Part shown: positions 27,729-35,370 of the stretch, piece after piece
Numbering within the stretch: position 1 is the stretch's first letter
Layout of the letters: each line of letters opens with the position of its first letter
Assembly: GCF_001425625.1 (NCBI RefSeq)
Contig: NZ_LMCP01000010.1
Location: forward strand, 1-64,000
Direction: 5' to 3'
Source of the DNA: Mesorhizobium sp. Root102
Lineage (GTDB): Bacteria; Pseudomonadota; Alphaproteobacteria; Rhizobiales; Rhizobiaceae
Length of the DNA stretch: 64,000 nucleotides
The notes under the pieces: generated by a model
Databases searched by the model: none
Told to the model about the DNA's origin: nothing
Seen by the model: only the letters and a program-made list of their open reading frames with translations
Program-made: the position numbers and the translations under genes

Positions 27729-28466
27729 ATGGCGATGAAACGTTCCTTTGGCCTTCCCCCGCAGATCAGCCGCACGGCGCAGGTTGCCGACTGGTTTGCG
27801 CGCGAAATACGCGCCGGCCATCTGACCAGTGGCGAGAGACTGCCGACCGAGCAGGAGCTGATCGCGCAGTTCGGCGTCAGTCGCACGGTGATCCGCGAGG
27901 CCATGGCTTCGCTGCGCACGGAAGGGCTGGTCGTCAGCCGCCAGGGATCGGGCGTGTTCGTCGCCGACCATGAGGCCAGCACCACGTTTCGCATCGTCTC
28001 CGACGAGCTTCACTCGCTGACGGAAGTTCAGAACGTGTTGCAGCTGCGGCTCGCCATCGAACTCGAGGCCGCGGGCATCGCTGCCGAGAAGCGCAGCGAC
28101 GACGACCTTGCCCGCATGCGCGATTGCCTTGACGCCATCGATGCATCGATCGCCGCCGGCGAGAACGCCATCGAGCCGGACTTTGCCTTCCACCGGGCGA
28201 TCGCCTCGGCAACCGGCAATCCCTATTTCGAACGCTTCATGCATTTTCTCGGACCCGTCATCATTCCGCGCCAGTCGATCCGTCCGCGGACTGAGACCCC
28301 GGAGCAGCGGAGGCTCTATCTCGAACAGGTGCAGATGGAGCACCGCCGCATCTACCAGGCCATCGAGCGGCAGAATGTCGAAGCCGCCCGCTTCACCTTG
28401 CGCGAGCATCTGGAAGCGGGCCGCGAGCGCTATGGCCGCATGGTCGATGGTCACGCCAGATCGTAG
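27729..28466 (+). CDS. GntR-family (FadR/FCD) transcriptional regulator
   Basis: The regulator has about 245 residues. The winged helix has GERLPTEQELIAQFGVSRTV and recognition helix SRTVIREAMASLRTEG, then SRQGSGVFV; the FCD domain has PDFAFHRAIASATGN. ATG 27729 is used, although TTG 27726 and ATG 27735 are in frame and no clear SD decides. It lies between udh and kdgD and is the likely regulator of the uronate genes and possibly of both sugar ABC operons. Its recognition helix is nearly the same as in the other two GntR proteins of the window. Confidence 0.87.
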   Translation: MAMKRSFGLPPQISRTAQVADWFAREIRAGHLTSGERLPTEQELIAQFGVSRTVIREAMASLRTEGLVVSRQGSGVFVADHEASTTFRIVSDELHSLTEVQNVLQLRLAIELEAAGIAAEKRSDDDLARMRDCLDAIDASIAAGENAIEPDFAFHRAIASATGNPYFERFMHFLGPVIIPRQSIRPRTETPEQRRLYLEQVQMEHRRIYQAIERQNVEAARFTLREHLEAGRERYGRMVDGHARS

Positions 28467-28514
28467 CAAGCTGTCAACTCCGGTCTTCGATTCGCGCCCG
28501 CAAACCATCCCGTC

Positions 28515-29465
28515 CTACACCAGCTCTCCGACCGGCATATTGCAGGACTGCATGAGCGCGGCCAGCTGCCGCTCCTCTTCTGCCGTGAGGTCGAGAAGCG
28601 GTGACCTGACCGGGCCGCAGTCGATCCCAGCGATGCGCGCGCCGGCCTTGACGATCGACACGGCATAGCCTGCGCGCCGGTTGCGGATGGCGAGATAGGG
28701 CAGGAAGAACGAGCGGATGAGATCGCCAACCTCGGCCGTACGCCCGGCGCGCAGGGCATTGAAGAAACGCAGCGCGATCTCGGGTGCGAAATTGTAGATT
28801 GCTGAGGAATAGGTCGTCATGCCGATTGCCGCGGCGGCACTGGCATGGACTTCGGCCGTCGGCATGCCGCCGATGAAGATCAGGCGGTCGTCCATGCGGT
28901 AGCGCAAAGCGGTGAGAAGCTCGATGTCGCCGACACCGTCCTTGAGGCCGATCAAGTTCGGACAATCCTGCGCCAGGCGCTCGAGCGTCTCGGGCGTCAG
29001 CACCGCATTGTCCCTGTTATAGGCGATCACGCCGATGCCGACCGAACGGCAGATGGCGGTGAGGTGGCGGCGCAATCCTTCCTGCTCGGACTTGACCAGA
29101 TAGGGCGGTAGCACCAGCAGCCCGTCGGCGCCATTGGCCTCGGCGGCCTTGGCGAACTCGACCGCCATATGTGTGCCATAGCCGACGCCGGCCAGCAGCG
29201 GCAGCTGATCGGGCACTTCGTCCGACGCCGCCCGTACGACGCGCTTGTACTCCTCGAGCGTCAGCGAGAAGAACTCGCCCGTGCCGCCGGCGGCAAAAAG
29301 CCCGCTTGCTCCGGCAGTGCCTTGGCTGGCGACATGGGCGCGATAGCCGTCTTCGTTGAAGCCGCCGTCATCGTCGAAAAAGGTCAGCGGAAAGGACAGC
29401 AGCCCGCGGCCAAGGGATCTGGTCAGTTCAGTGGGTGAGAGCGTCAAAACGAATACTCCATGCAA
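28515..29465 (-). CDS. kdgD: 5-dehydro-4-deoxyglucarate dehydratase (KdgD), DapA superfamily
   Basis: This TIM-barrel lyase of about 316 residues has FAAGGTGEFFSLT (58-70), Tyr149 in VIAYNRDNA and Schiff-base Lys175 in LIGLKDGVGD. The C-terminal FFLPYLAIRNRRAGYAVSIV is characteristic of KdgD rather than DapA. It dehydrates and decarboxylates 5-dehydro-4-deoxyglucarate to 2,5-dioxopentanoate in oxidative uronate/glucarate catabolism. ATG 29465 is used; TTG 29447 (MTLSPTEL) has a GGAG upstream and matches the usual family N-terminus. It ends an operon that begins with the sugar binding-protein gene at 32654. Confidence 0.88.
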   Translation of the reverse strand: MHGVFVLTLSPTELTRSLGRGLLSFPLTFFDDDGGFNEDGYRAHVASQGTAGASGLFAAGGTGEFFSLTLEEYKRVVRAASDEVPDQLPLLAGVGYGTHMAVEFAKAAEANGADGLLVLPPYLVKSEQEGLRRHLTAICRSVGIGVIAYNRDNAVLTPETLERLAQDCPNLIGLKDGVGDIELLTALRYRMDDRLIFIGGMPTAEVHASAAAAIGMTTYSSAIYNFAPEIALRFFNALRAGRTAEVGDLIRSFFLPYLAIRNRRAGYAVSIVKAGARIAGIDCGPVRSPLLDLTAEEERQLAALMQSCNMPVGELV

Positions 29466-29526
29466 GGGGCCGGCCGATCGTGGTCGGGCCGGCGGGGATT
29501 GATTCAGCCGTGGCTTGCCGGCTGGT

Positions 29527-30354
29527 TCATACGAGGCCCGGCCGGACTTCGGCCGCGGCGGCTTCGATCGCCCTGGTGCCCAAGCCCGACTTGACGATGC
29601 GGATCAGTTCCTCCTCGCTGGTGTCGGCCGTCGACGCGTCCAGTGCGACCTCGCCCGAATGCAGGAAGTTGATGCGGTCGCAGACTTCAAAAATCTGGTT
29701 GTAGTTGTGGACGATCAAGATCACCGAGACCTGGCGCTGCTTGCGCAAGTTCTGGATCAGGCCGAGCACATGCGCGCTCTCGCGCACGCCCAGTGCCGCC
29801 AGCGGTTCGTCGAGAACCAGGATCTTCGGCGATGAATAGATCGAGCGGGCCACCGCGATGCACTGGCGCTGTCCACCCGACAGGAGGTCGACCGTGCTGT
29901 TGACGCTGGGGATCGTGATGCCGAGCGTATCGAGATAGAGCTGCGCCTGTTCGCGCATCTTCCTGTTGTCCAGCAGGTTCAGGCCGAGGAAGCGCTTGTG
30001 GTACTCGCGGCCGAGAAACATGTTGTGGAAGACGCTGAGGTCGCCGATCAGCGCCAGGTCCTGATAGACGGTTTCGATGCCTTGCGCACGCGCATCGCGC
30101 GGCGAGGCGAAACGCACCTCCTTGCCTTGCGAGACGATCGTGCCGGTGTCGGGCTGGTGGAAGCCCGACAGGATCTTGATCAGCGTCGACTTGCCGGCGC
30201 CATTGTCGCCGACCAGCGCTAGCACCTCGCCCTGGCGCAGCTTGATCGAGACATCGACGAGGGCTGTGACGGCGCCGAAATTCTTGGAGATGTTGGACAT
30301 TTCCAGCACGACGGGCGCATCGGGGGCGAGCGGTGGAATGGTTTGCGTGTTCAT
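29527..30354 (-). CDS. Sugar ABC transporter ATP-binding protein, single domain (FrcA type)
   Basis: This is a 275-residue ATPase with Walker A GDNGAGKST, TVYQDLALIGDLSVFHNMF, signature LSGGQRQCIAVARS, Walker B LVLDEPLAALG and switch His in VHNYNQ. It has only one ABC domain, as in FrcA-type fructose or sugar importers, and would act as a homodimer. The start ATG overlaps the permease stop by 4 bases. It is upstream of kdgD by about 60 bases, so transporter and catabolic enzyme are probably co-transcribed. Confidence 0.9.
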   Translation of the reverse strand: MNTQTIPPLAPDAPVVLEMSNISKNFGAVTALVDVSIKLRQGEVLALVGDNGAGKSTLIKILSGFHQPDTGTIVSQGKEVRFASPRDARAQGIETVYQDLALIGDLSVFHNMFLGREYHKRFLGLNLLDNRKMREQAQLYLDTLGITIPSVNSTVDLLSGGQRQCIAVARSIYSSPKILVLDEPLAALGVRESAHVLGLIQNLRKQRQVSVILIVHNYNQIFEVCDRINFLHSGEVALDASTADTSEEELIRIVKSGLGTRAIEAAAAEVRPGLV

Positions 30355-31424
30355 ACGCGCCTCCGTGTGCGCAGGCGATCGACCTGGATTGAGAGGATCA
30401 TCGCGGCGATGATGGCCGCGCCGAGATAGATGTCGGATACGGTGGCCTGGGCGCCGATCATCACCAGGCCGTTGTTGAGCGAGGCGACGACGAAGGCCCC
30501 GATCAGTGCGCCGATGACGGTGCCGGAGCCGCCGAGCAGCGAGGTGCCGCCAATGACCGCGGCCGCGATCGCCTGCAAAGTGAGGAACGGGCTGCCGGCC
30601 TGCGGATCGGCCGAGGTGAACTGCGCCGTGTTGATGATGCCGGCAAAGGCAGCGCAGCCGCCGGCGATCATGAAATTGTAGATCTTCATGCGGTCGGTGC
30701 GCACGCCGATCTCGCGGGCGCCGATGATGTTGGAGCCGGTGGCGATGGTGTGCAGGCCGAAGGTGGTGCGGTTCAGCACCAGAGCCAACACCAGCACCAC
30801 CAGCACCGCCCACAGGAAAGGCGTGAACGCCGTAATGCCGTGCCAGGACAGGAGCGCATCCGACGGCTGGTACAGGCTCTGCCCGAAGATGGCGTTGAAG
30901 GGCTGCTCGACCGGCGCCACGATCGGCTGGCTGTTGTAGATCGAGACGACGATGCCTTGCAGGAAGAACAGCATGCCGACGGTGGTGATCAGCGACGGCA
31001 CCTTGAAGCGCACCGTGATGATGCCGTTGATGGCGCCGACCAGTATGCCGATCAGCACGCCGATCAGCGCGCCGACGGCCAGCGGCAGGCCATAGGTCAC
31101 CGACAGCAGCGCCATGACATAGGGCGCGATCGAGAAGATGGCGCTGAGCGACAGATCGATCTCGCCGGTGATCATCAGCATGACTTCCGCCGCGGCGACC
31201 AGGCCGAGCCGGCCGGTGTCACGCAGCACGACGCTCATGAATTGCGGCGACAGGAATCCGCCATCGCTGCCGAACTGGAAATAGATGACGAGCACGATGG
31301 CGACGACGGCGATGCTGGCCTCGCGATAGCGGGACAAAAGGATCAGCAGCCTTTCCGTCATCGTGTGCGGGACCTTGACGCCGACGGCGCTCTTCCCGGC
31401 TCTTGCTGTTTTGGTTGGCTGCAC
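30351..31424 (-). CDS. Sugar ABC transporter permease (FrcC/RbsC type)
   Basis: The 357-residue permease has a basic N-terminal tail, the segment EVMLMITGEIDLSLSAIFS and the ATPase-contact loop AAVIGGTSLLGGSGTVIGA. It is the only permease in this operon and must dimerise with itself, matching the single-domain ATPase. An extra loop around PIVAPVEQPFNAIFGQSLY is periplasmic and typical of FrcC-like proteins. It follows the binding-protein gene and a strong hairpin. Confidence 0.9.
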   Translation of the reverse strand: MQPTKTARAGKSAVGVKVPHTMTERLLILLSRYREASIAVVAIVLVIYFQFGSDGGFLSPQFMSVVLRDTGRLGLVAAAEVMLMITGEIDLSLSAIFSIAPYVMALLSVTYGLPLAVGALIGVLIGILVGAINGIITVRFKVPSLITTVGMLFFLQGIVVSIYNSQPIVAPVEQPFNAIFGQSLYQPSDALLSWHGITAFTPFLWAVLVVLVLALVLNRTTFGLHTIATGSNIIGAREIGVRTDRMKIYNFMIAGGCAAFAGIINTAQFTSADPQAGSPFLTLQAIAAAVIGGTSLLGGSGTVIGALIGAFVVASLNNGLVMIGAQATVSDIYLGAAIIAAMILSIQVDRLRTRRRV

Positions 31425-31508
31425 TGTGACTTCCTAATTTCGAATACTGGGCGAAAGGCGGGTTGGCGACAGGCAAGCCGAACGCATGGCGTGCAGTCAG
31501 CGATGGCC

Positions 31509-31536
31509 CGCCACGTCACCGGAAAATGACGTGGCG
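31509..31536 (-). terminator. Intercistronic hairpin after sugar binding-protein gene
   Basis: CGCCACGTCA pairs perfectly with TGACGTGGCG across an 8-base loop, between the stop of the binding-protein gene (31566) and the start of the permease gene (31424). It parallels hairpins in three other ABC operons of the window. Confidence 0.65.
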
Positions 31537-31565
31537 GGGGCAGGAGTTCGCTTGGCCGGACCGTG

Positions 31566-32654
31566 TCAGGTCGGCTCGACGTCTGAGCGGCCCTCGAAGC
31601 GCGACTTGCCGACATAGGCGTCGACATTGTCCTTGGTCACATAGGCCTGGCTGGTGTCGCTGTTGGCCGGGCCGACAAGGCCGCCCGACAGTTTGTAGAG
31701 ATACATCTGCTGCACCGGCAGGAAGCCCTGCAGATAGGCCTGCTGGTCGGTGGTAAAGTTGACGTCGCCAGCCTTGATGAAGTCCAGCGTCTGCGGGAAC
31801 AGGTCGAAGCCGGCCACCGCGCCGCCGGCTTTCACCAGCCCGTATTTGTTGGACACGAAACCGCAGGCATAGGTGTCGGAACCGCCGGTGCCGAACAGGC
31901 CGTTGACGTTCTTGTGGCTGAGATAATAGCTCTCGACACGCGAGATTTCGGTTGCCGGATCCGGACCGGTGTTGACGACATCGTAGGTGACGCCGCTGTT
32001 GCTGTCCTTGATTGCCTGGATGTAGCCGTCGAGGCGCGGCTGCGTGTTGAGCGAGCCCGGCACGCCGATCGACAGCATGACGTGGCCGCCCTCGGGGATC
32101 AGCTTCAGCCACTTCAGCGCCGAATTGTAGCCCGACTGATAGAGGGGCTGGCCGACATAGGAGAGCCGCTTGTTGGGGCTGCCGACCGGCACGTCGGCGT
32201 TGAAGGCAACGACCGGAATTCCGGCTTGCGCGGCCATGTCGGTGGCAGCGTCGAAGGCCGTCGGATCGACCAAGCAGACGGCGATGCCGTCCGACTTTTG
32301 CGCGATCGCTGTCTGCATGGCGCTGACCATTTCGGAGACGACGTTCTTCTGCGAACCTGTCCACTGGTAGCTGCAGCCGAAGGCGGCGCAGGCATCCTGG
32401 ATGCCGTAGACGGTCGGCGTGAAGAACTGGTCCAGCGTCACATGGCAGACGAAGTGGAACTTGTAGGGCTTCTTCGGCAACCCGGGCGATGAATCGGCTG
32501 CTCGTGCCGCGCTGATACCGCCGGCAAAACCTGCTCCCAGCCCGCTGGCGAGGCCTGCTGCACCAAGGCCAAGTTTTCCTGCCAGTGCGAAGGCACTGCG
32601 CCGGGAGATGGCCGCATTCGCCATCTCCATCTGATTTTTCGTTTCGTCGTCCAT
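31566..32654 (-). CDS. Sugar ABC transporter substrate-binding protein
   Basis: The 362-residue protein has a long leader with twin Arg (ISRRSAFALAGKLGLG) ending around SAARAAD. The periplasmic fold contains PTVYGIQDACAAFG, VVAFNADVPVG and GLFGTGGSDTYACGFV. It is the first gene of the operon SBP-permease-ATPase-kdgD. The link to kdgD suggests a uronic or aldaric acid, or an aldose oxidised to one, as ligand. An operator-like site lies in its promoter region, shared with a divergent aldo/keto reductase. Confidence 0.9.
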   Translation of the reverse strand: MDDETKNQMEMANAAISRRSAFALAGKLGLGAAGLASGLGAGFAGGISAARAADSSPGLPKKPYKFHFVCHVTLDQFFTPTVYGIQDACAAFGCSYQWTGSQKNVVSEMVSAMQTAIAQKSDGIAVCLVDPTAFDAATDMAAQAGIPVVAFNADVPVGSPNKRLSYVGQPLYQSGYNSALKWLKLIPEGGHVMLSIGVPGSLNTQPRLDGYIQAIKDSNSGVTYDVVNTGPDPATEISRVESYYLSHKNVNGLFGTGGSDTYACGFVSNKYGLVKAGGAVAGFDLFPQTLDFIKAGDVNFTTDQQAYLQGFLPVQQMYLYKLSGGLVGPANSDTSQAYVTKDNVDAYVGKSRFEGRSDVEPT

Positions 32655-32709
32655 GCTTTCTTCCTCCCTCTTCGTTTGCGGGCTTGCTCACCTTTGTCGT
32701 CTGGTTACA

Positions 32710-32726
32710 TTGTTATATGACAAGTT
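32710..32726. promoter_or_regulatory. Candidate FadR-type GntR operator
   Basis: TTGTTATATGACAAGTT contains TTATATGACAA (32713-32723), one base from the TTGTATGACAA core of the palindrome at 9065-9081. It sits between the divergent sugar operon and the aldo/keto reductase gene. Confidence 0.5.
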
Positions 32727-32842
32727 TTGTGTCAATGCTTTTTCGACCCCGGTGCTACGGCGCTCTTCCTCAGTCTGAACACGGCGCGGGAGGCCGCCGC
32801 ATCGCCGGAACGATGGACCACTAAAGATCGCAGGAATAGAAA

Positions 32843-33871
32843 ATGGCTGAAATCGAATTCAGGGCTGTTAGCAAGGGCGGCCTGAAGGTGACGACGATCG
32901 GGCTCGGCGGCACCGGGCTGGGCAACATGTACCGCGCCGTCGACACCGATGCAGCGGTGAAGACCGTGCAGGCGGCCTATGACAATGGCATCCGCTATTT
33001 CGACACAGCACCTGTCTATGGCTTCGGCGTCAGCGAGACGCGTCTGGGGCTGGCGATCAAGTCGCTGCCACGCGCTGACATCGTCATCTCGTCGAAGATC
33101 GGTTACGACCTCGTGCCGATCCCATCGGAAGAGCTGAAGCCGGCACTGTGGGACCAGCCCGGCTCCTTCCGTGCCGAGTTCGACTATTCGCGCGATGCGG
33201 TGATGCGTTCGCTCGAAGGCACGCTGAAGCGGCTGGACACCGACTATGTCGACATGGTCTCGATCCACGATCCGGACGAAGCCATCCATTTCGGCCCCGG
33301 CGAGGACCCGTATGCTCGCAGCCGCTTCCGGGAAGCCATGGACGGCGCCTATCCGGCGCTCGACGAATTGCGCTCGCAAGGCGTCATCAAGGCGGTTGGC
33401 GTCGGGATCAACCAATGGCAGATGCTGTCCGATTTCGTCGTGGCTGGAGCGTTCGACTATTTCCTGCTCGCCGGCCGCTACACGCTGCTCGAACAGGAGC
33501 CGCTGTCGACCTTGCTGCCTCTCTGCGAGCAGCGCGGCACCAGGATCATCATCGGCGGCCCCTACAATTCCGGCATCCTGGCAACAGGCGCCGTCAAGGG
33601 CGCCACCTTCAACACCAGGCCGGCGCCTGAGCCGGTGCTCGAACGCGTCCGCCGTATCGAGGCAGTCTGTATCAGCCACAAAGTATCGCTGCCGGCGGCG
33701 GCGCTCCAGTTCCCGCTCGGCCATCCCCTGGTGTCGAGTGTCATCCCGGGCGCCCGCTCGGCCGAGGAGCTGAAACAGAATTTGGCCTATCTGCGCGAGG
33801 ATATTCCGCCAGCGCTGTGGACCGATCTGAAACGCGAAGGGTTGATCGAAGCCGGCGCGCCGTCCCCCTGA
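32843..33871 (+). CDS. Aldo/keto reductase (D-threo-aldose 1-dehydrogenase-like)
   Basis: This 342-residue AKR has GIRYFDTAPVYGFGVSE with Asp and Tyr, Lys in VISSKIGYD, His in VSIHDPDEA and the C-terminal VIPGARSAEELKQN NADP loop. The insertion around FDYSRDAVMRSLEGTLKRL and the overall form match D-threo-aldose/L-fucose dehydrogenases, which oxidise aldoses at C1. SD-like AGGA lies about 10 bases upstream of the ATG. It is divergent from the sugar-transport/kdgD operon and probably shares its operator. Confidence 0.88.
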   Translation: MAEIEFRAVSKGGLKVTTIGLGGTGLGNMYRAVDTDAAVKTVQAAYDNGIRYFDTAPVYGFGVSETRLGLAIKSLPRADIVISSKIGYDLVPIPSEELKPALWDQPGSFRAEFDYSRDAVMRSLEGTLKRLDTDYVDMVSIHDPDEAIHFGPGEDPYARSRFREAMDGAYPALDELRSQGVIKAVGVGINQWQMLSDFVVAGAFDYFLLAGRYTLLEQEPLSTLLPLCEQRGTRIIIGGPYNSGILATGAVKGATFNTRPAPEPVLERVRRIEAVCISHKVSLPAAALQFPLGHPLVSSVIPGARSAEELKQNLAYLREDIPPALWTDLKREGLIEAGAPSP

Positions 33872-33930
33872 CCATCATTGATTTTGCGCCGAAAGATATG
33901 CCGCGGTTGGAGCGGCTAACTCTTTGTTTT

Positions 33931-33979
33931 GAGCAATCCCGGACGGAACACCGTTTCACACTTTTCCTGGAATTGCTCA
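33931..33979. repeat. Rhizobiales-type intergenic palindromic repeat
   Basis: A 49-base imperfect palindrome begins GAGCAATCCCGGACGGAA and ends TTTTCCTGGAATTGCTC. The outer arms GAGCAATCCC/GGAATTGCTC pair with one mismatch. Elements of this form (GAGCAATTCC...GGAATTGCTC with an AAAAGTGTGAA core) are dispersed through rhizobial genomes. It lies between an aldo/keto reductase and a dead deformylase gene. The assignment is from memory of the motif, not from a search. Confidence 0.55.
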
Positions 33980-34002
33980 GGGCGGTGCGTGGATGCCATC
34001 GA

Positions 34003-34503
34003 CTAAAAGCCTCGTTGCTGTTTCTGGTATTGTTTGACAAGCCGCTCCCGCTTCAGGCGGGAGAGCCGCTCGATCCAGAAGACACCGTCGAGTTGTTCGA
34101 TCTCGCGCTGGTGGCAAACAGAAAGCAGGCCTTCGGCCTGCTCGACGCCTTCGTCGCCGTCCAGGGTCTGGTAGCCGATTCGGACACGCGCATGCCGTTC
34201 GATTTCCTCGGTGACTCCTGGCATGGATACGCTGCCTTCGATATGGCGGATCGTCTCAGTGGATGCCCAAAGAATGGTCGGGTTCACGTAGCTGCGCAGG
34301 CCCGCCGAAGGCGACACTTCGATGACCAACAGCCGCTTCAGGAGTCGATGTGAGGCGCGGTGATTCCGATGCCAGGAGCGGCGCGCATTGTGTCGGTGAG
34401 ATCGCCCGCAAGCCGGCGCAAATCTTCGTCAAACGCCGATATGGGCTCGGCGACGGAGCGCAGACGAGGATCGGGAAAATCTCACGATTGGCCGTATCGT
34501 CAC
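34003..34503 (-). pseudogene. Peptide deformylase-like pseudogene (two frameshifts)
   Basis: Translating in pieces from GTG 34503 gives TIRPIVRF, then after a one-base insertion PDPRLRSVAEPISAFDEDL and MRAAPGIGITAPHI, then after a lost base LKRLLVIEV and on to EGSVSMPGVTEEIERHARVR and LDGVFWIERLSRLKRERLVK. This is the peptide deformylase fold from end to end. Besides the frameshifts, the metal motifs are degraded: EGCLS reads EGSVS and HExxH reads REIEQ. Deformylase-like paralogues with weakened motifs exist in rhizobia, and this is a decayed copy of such a gene. Confidence 0.78.
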
Positions 34504-34616
34504 ATGTCACTCCGGCATTGGCAGGGGCCAACGTCTGCGCGGCTCTTCTGCACAGAGTAGCTGGAATGGCCATGCTCGCAACGCAAAAAAGGCAGGCAAG
34601 TCCGGCCATGCAGCTG

Positions 34617-35207
34617 TCAGGCTTGAACGCCGAGCCGCTCTTGCTCCATCTCGGCCAAGTCCTGAAAGCGGTCGGCGATGCGGGGATGGATGCGGCCGCC
34701 ATCCGCCGCGCCGATGGCGACGACGATCTCGTCCGCGGCCGGGCCGTCGGCGATCTGGAAGTTGGCGGTGATGAAATGCGAGCGGCGGCCGTTCTCGCTC
34801 TTGTGCATCATTGGCAGCGACAGCAGCGCGCCAGGCGCGTTGCGTGTGTTGCAGAATTCGAGATAGGTCGTGCCGCCGACGGCATCGCGGAACACATTGC
34901 CGAAGCGCAGCGTGTGGATCATGGCGGAGGCATGCTCGATCTCGCCGGCGGTTCCGACGGCGGCGGCCTTGCCGTAGCTTTCGATGCGTTCCGCCGGCAT
35001 CAACCCGATCAGGCGGTGCGTGAGTTCCTGCCCGAGCCGGGGTGCGATGGCGACAATCTCTGGCCGCAGATCCTCGACGAAGCCGCGCCCGGCCCATGGA
35101 TTGTGCAAGACGGCGGCGACGACGATCGATGTCACCGGCCTCGCGGCCGCCTTGCTGCCTTCGAAGTGCACTTCCTCGGTGAAGGTACAGATCTTCCGCA
35201 ATTCCAT
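34617..35207 (-). CDS. Amino acid synthesis family protein (DUF1185)
   Basis: This 196-residue protein has the family landmarks VHFEGSKAAARPVTSIVVAA, NPWAGRGFVEDLRP, ESYGKAAAVGTAGEIEHASA and GRRSHFITANFQIADGPA. The family's biochemical role is not firmly established despite its name; members usually accompany ABC importers and flavin monooxygenases as here. No signal or membrane segment is seen. It is divergent from a PucR-type regulator across 163 bases and probably belongs to the regulon of the downstream monooxygenase cluster. Confidence 0.82.
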   Translation of the reverse strand: MELRKICTFTEEVHFEGSKAAARPVTSIVVAAVLHNPWAGRGFVEDLRPEIVAIAPRLGQELTHRLIGLMPAERIESYGKAAAVGTAGEIEHASAMIHTLRFGNVFRDAVGGTTYLEFCNTRNAPGALLSLPMMHKSENGRRSHFITANFQIADGPAADEIVVAIGAADGGRIHPRIADRFQDLAEMEQERLGVQA

Positions 35208-35370
35208 GATTTGGCCTCTTCAGTGAAAGCTCAAATCTAGTAGGCGCAAATCGGCGGGTATTCCTCCGGTTCGTAGGAAGAATCGGCGTGCGCCCCGCTT
35301 GGAAGCGGTGTAGCGTTTATATATCCGCGACGGCTTAAATTCGCCCTTCGCGAGTGGCGGAAGATCAGGC

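Noticed and set aside
27579..28508. 309-codon minus-strand frame opposite the GntR gene
   Set aside because: It overlaps a GntR gene with an unambiguous winged helix and shows no family resemblance.
34350..35240. 296-codon plus-strand frame opposite DUF1185 and the deformylase remnant
   Set aside because: The minus-strand readings have clear family motifs; this translation does not.
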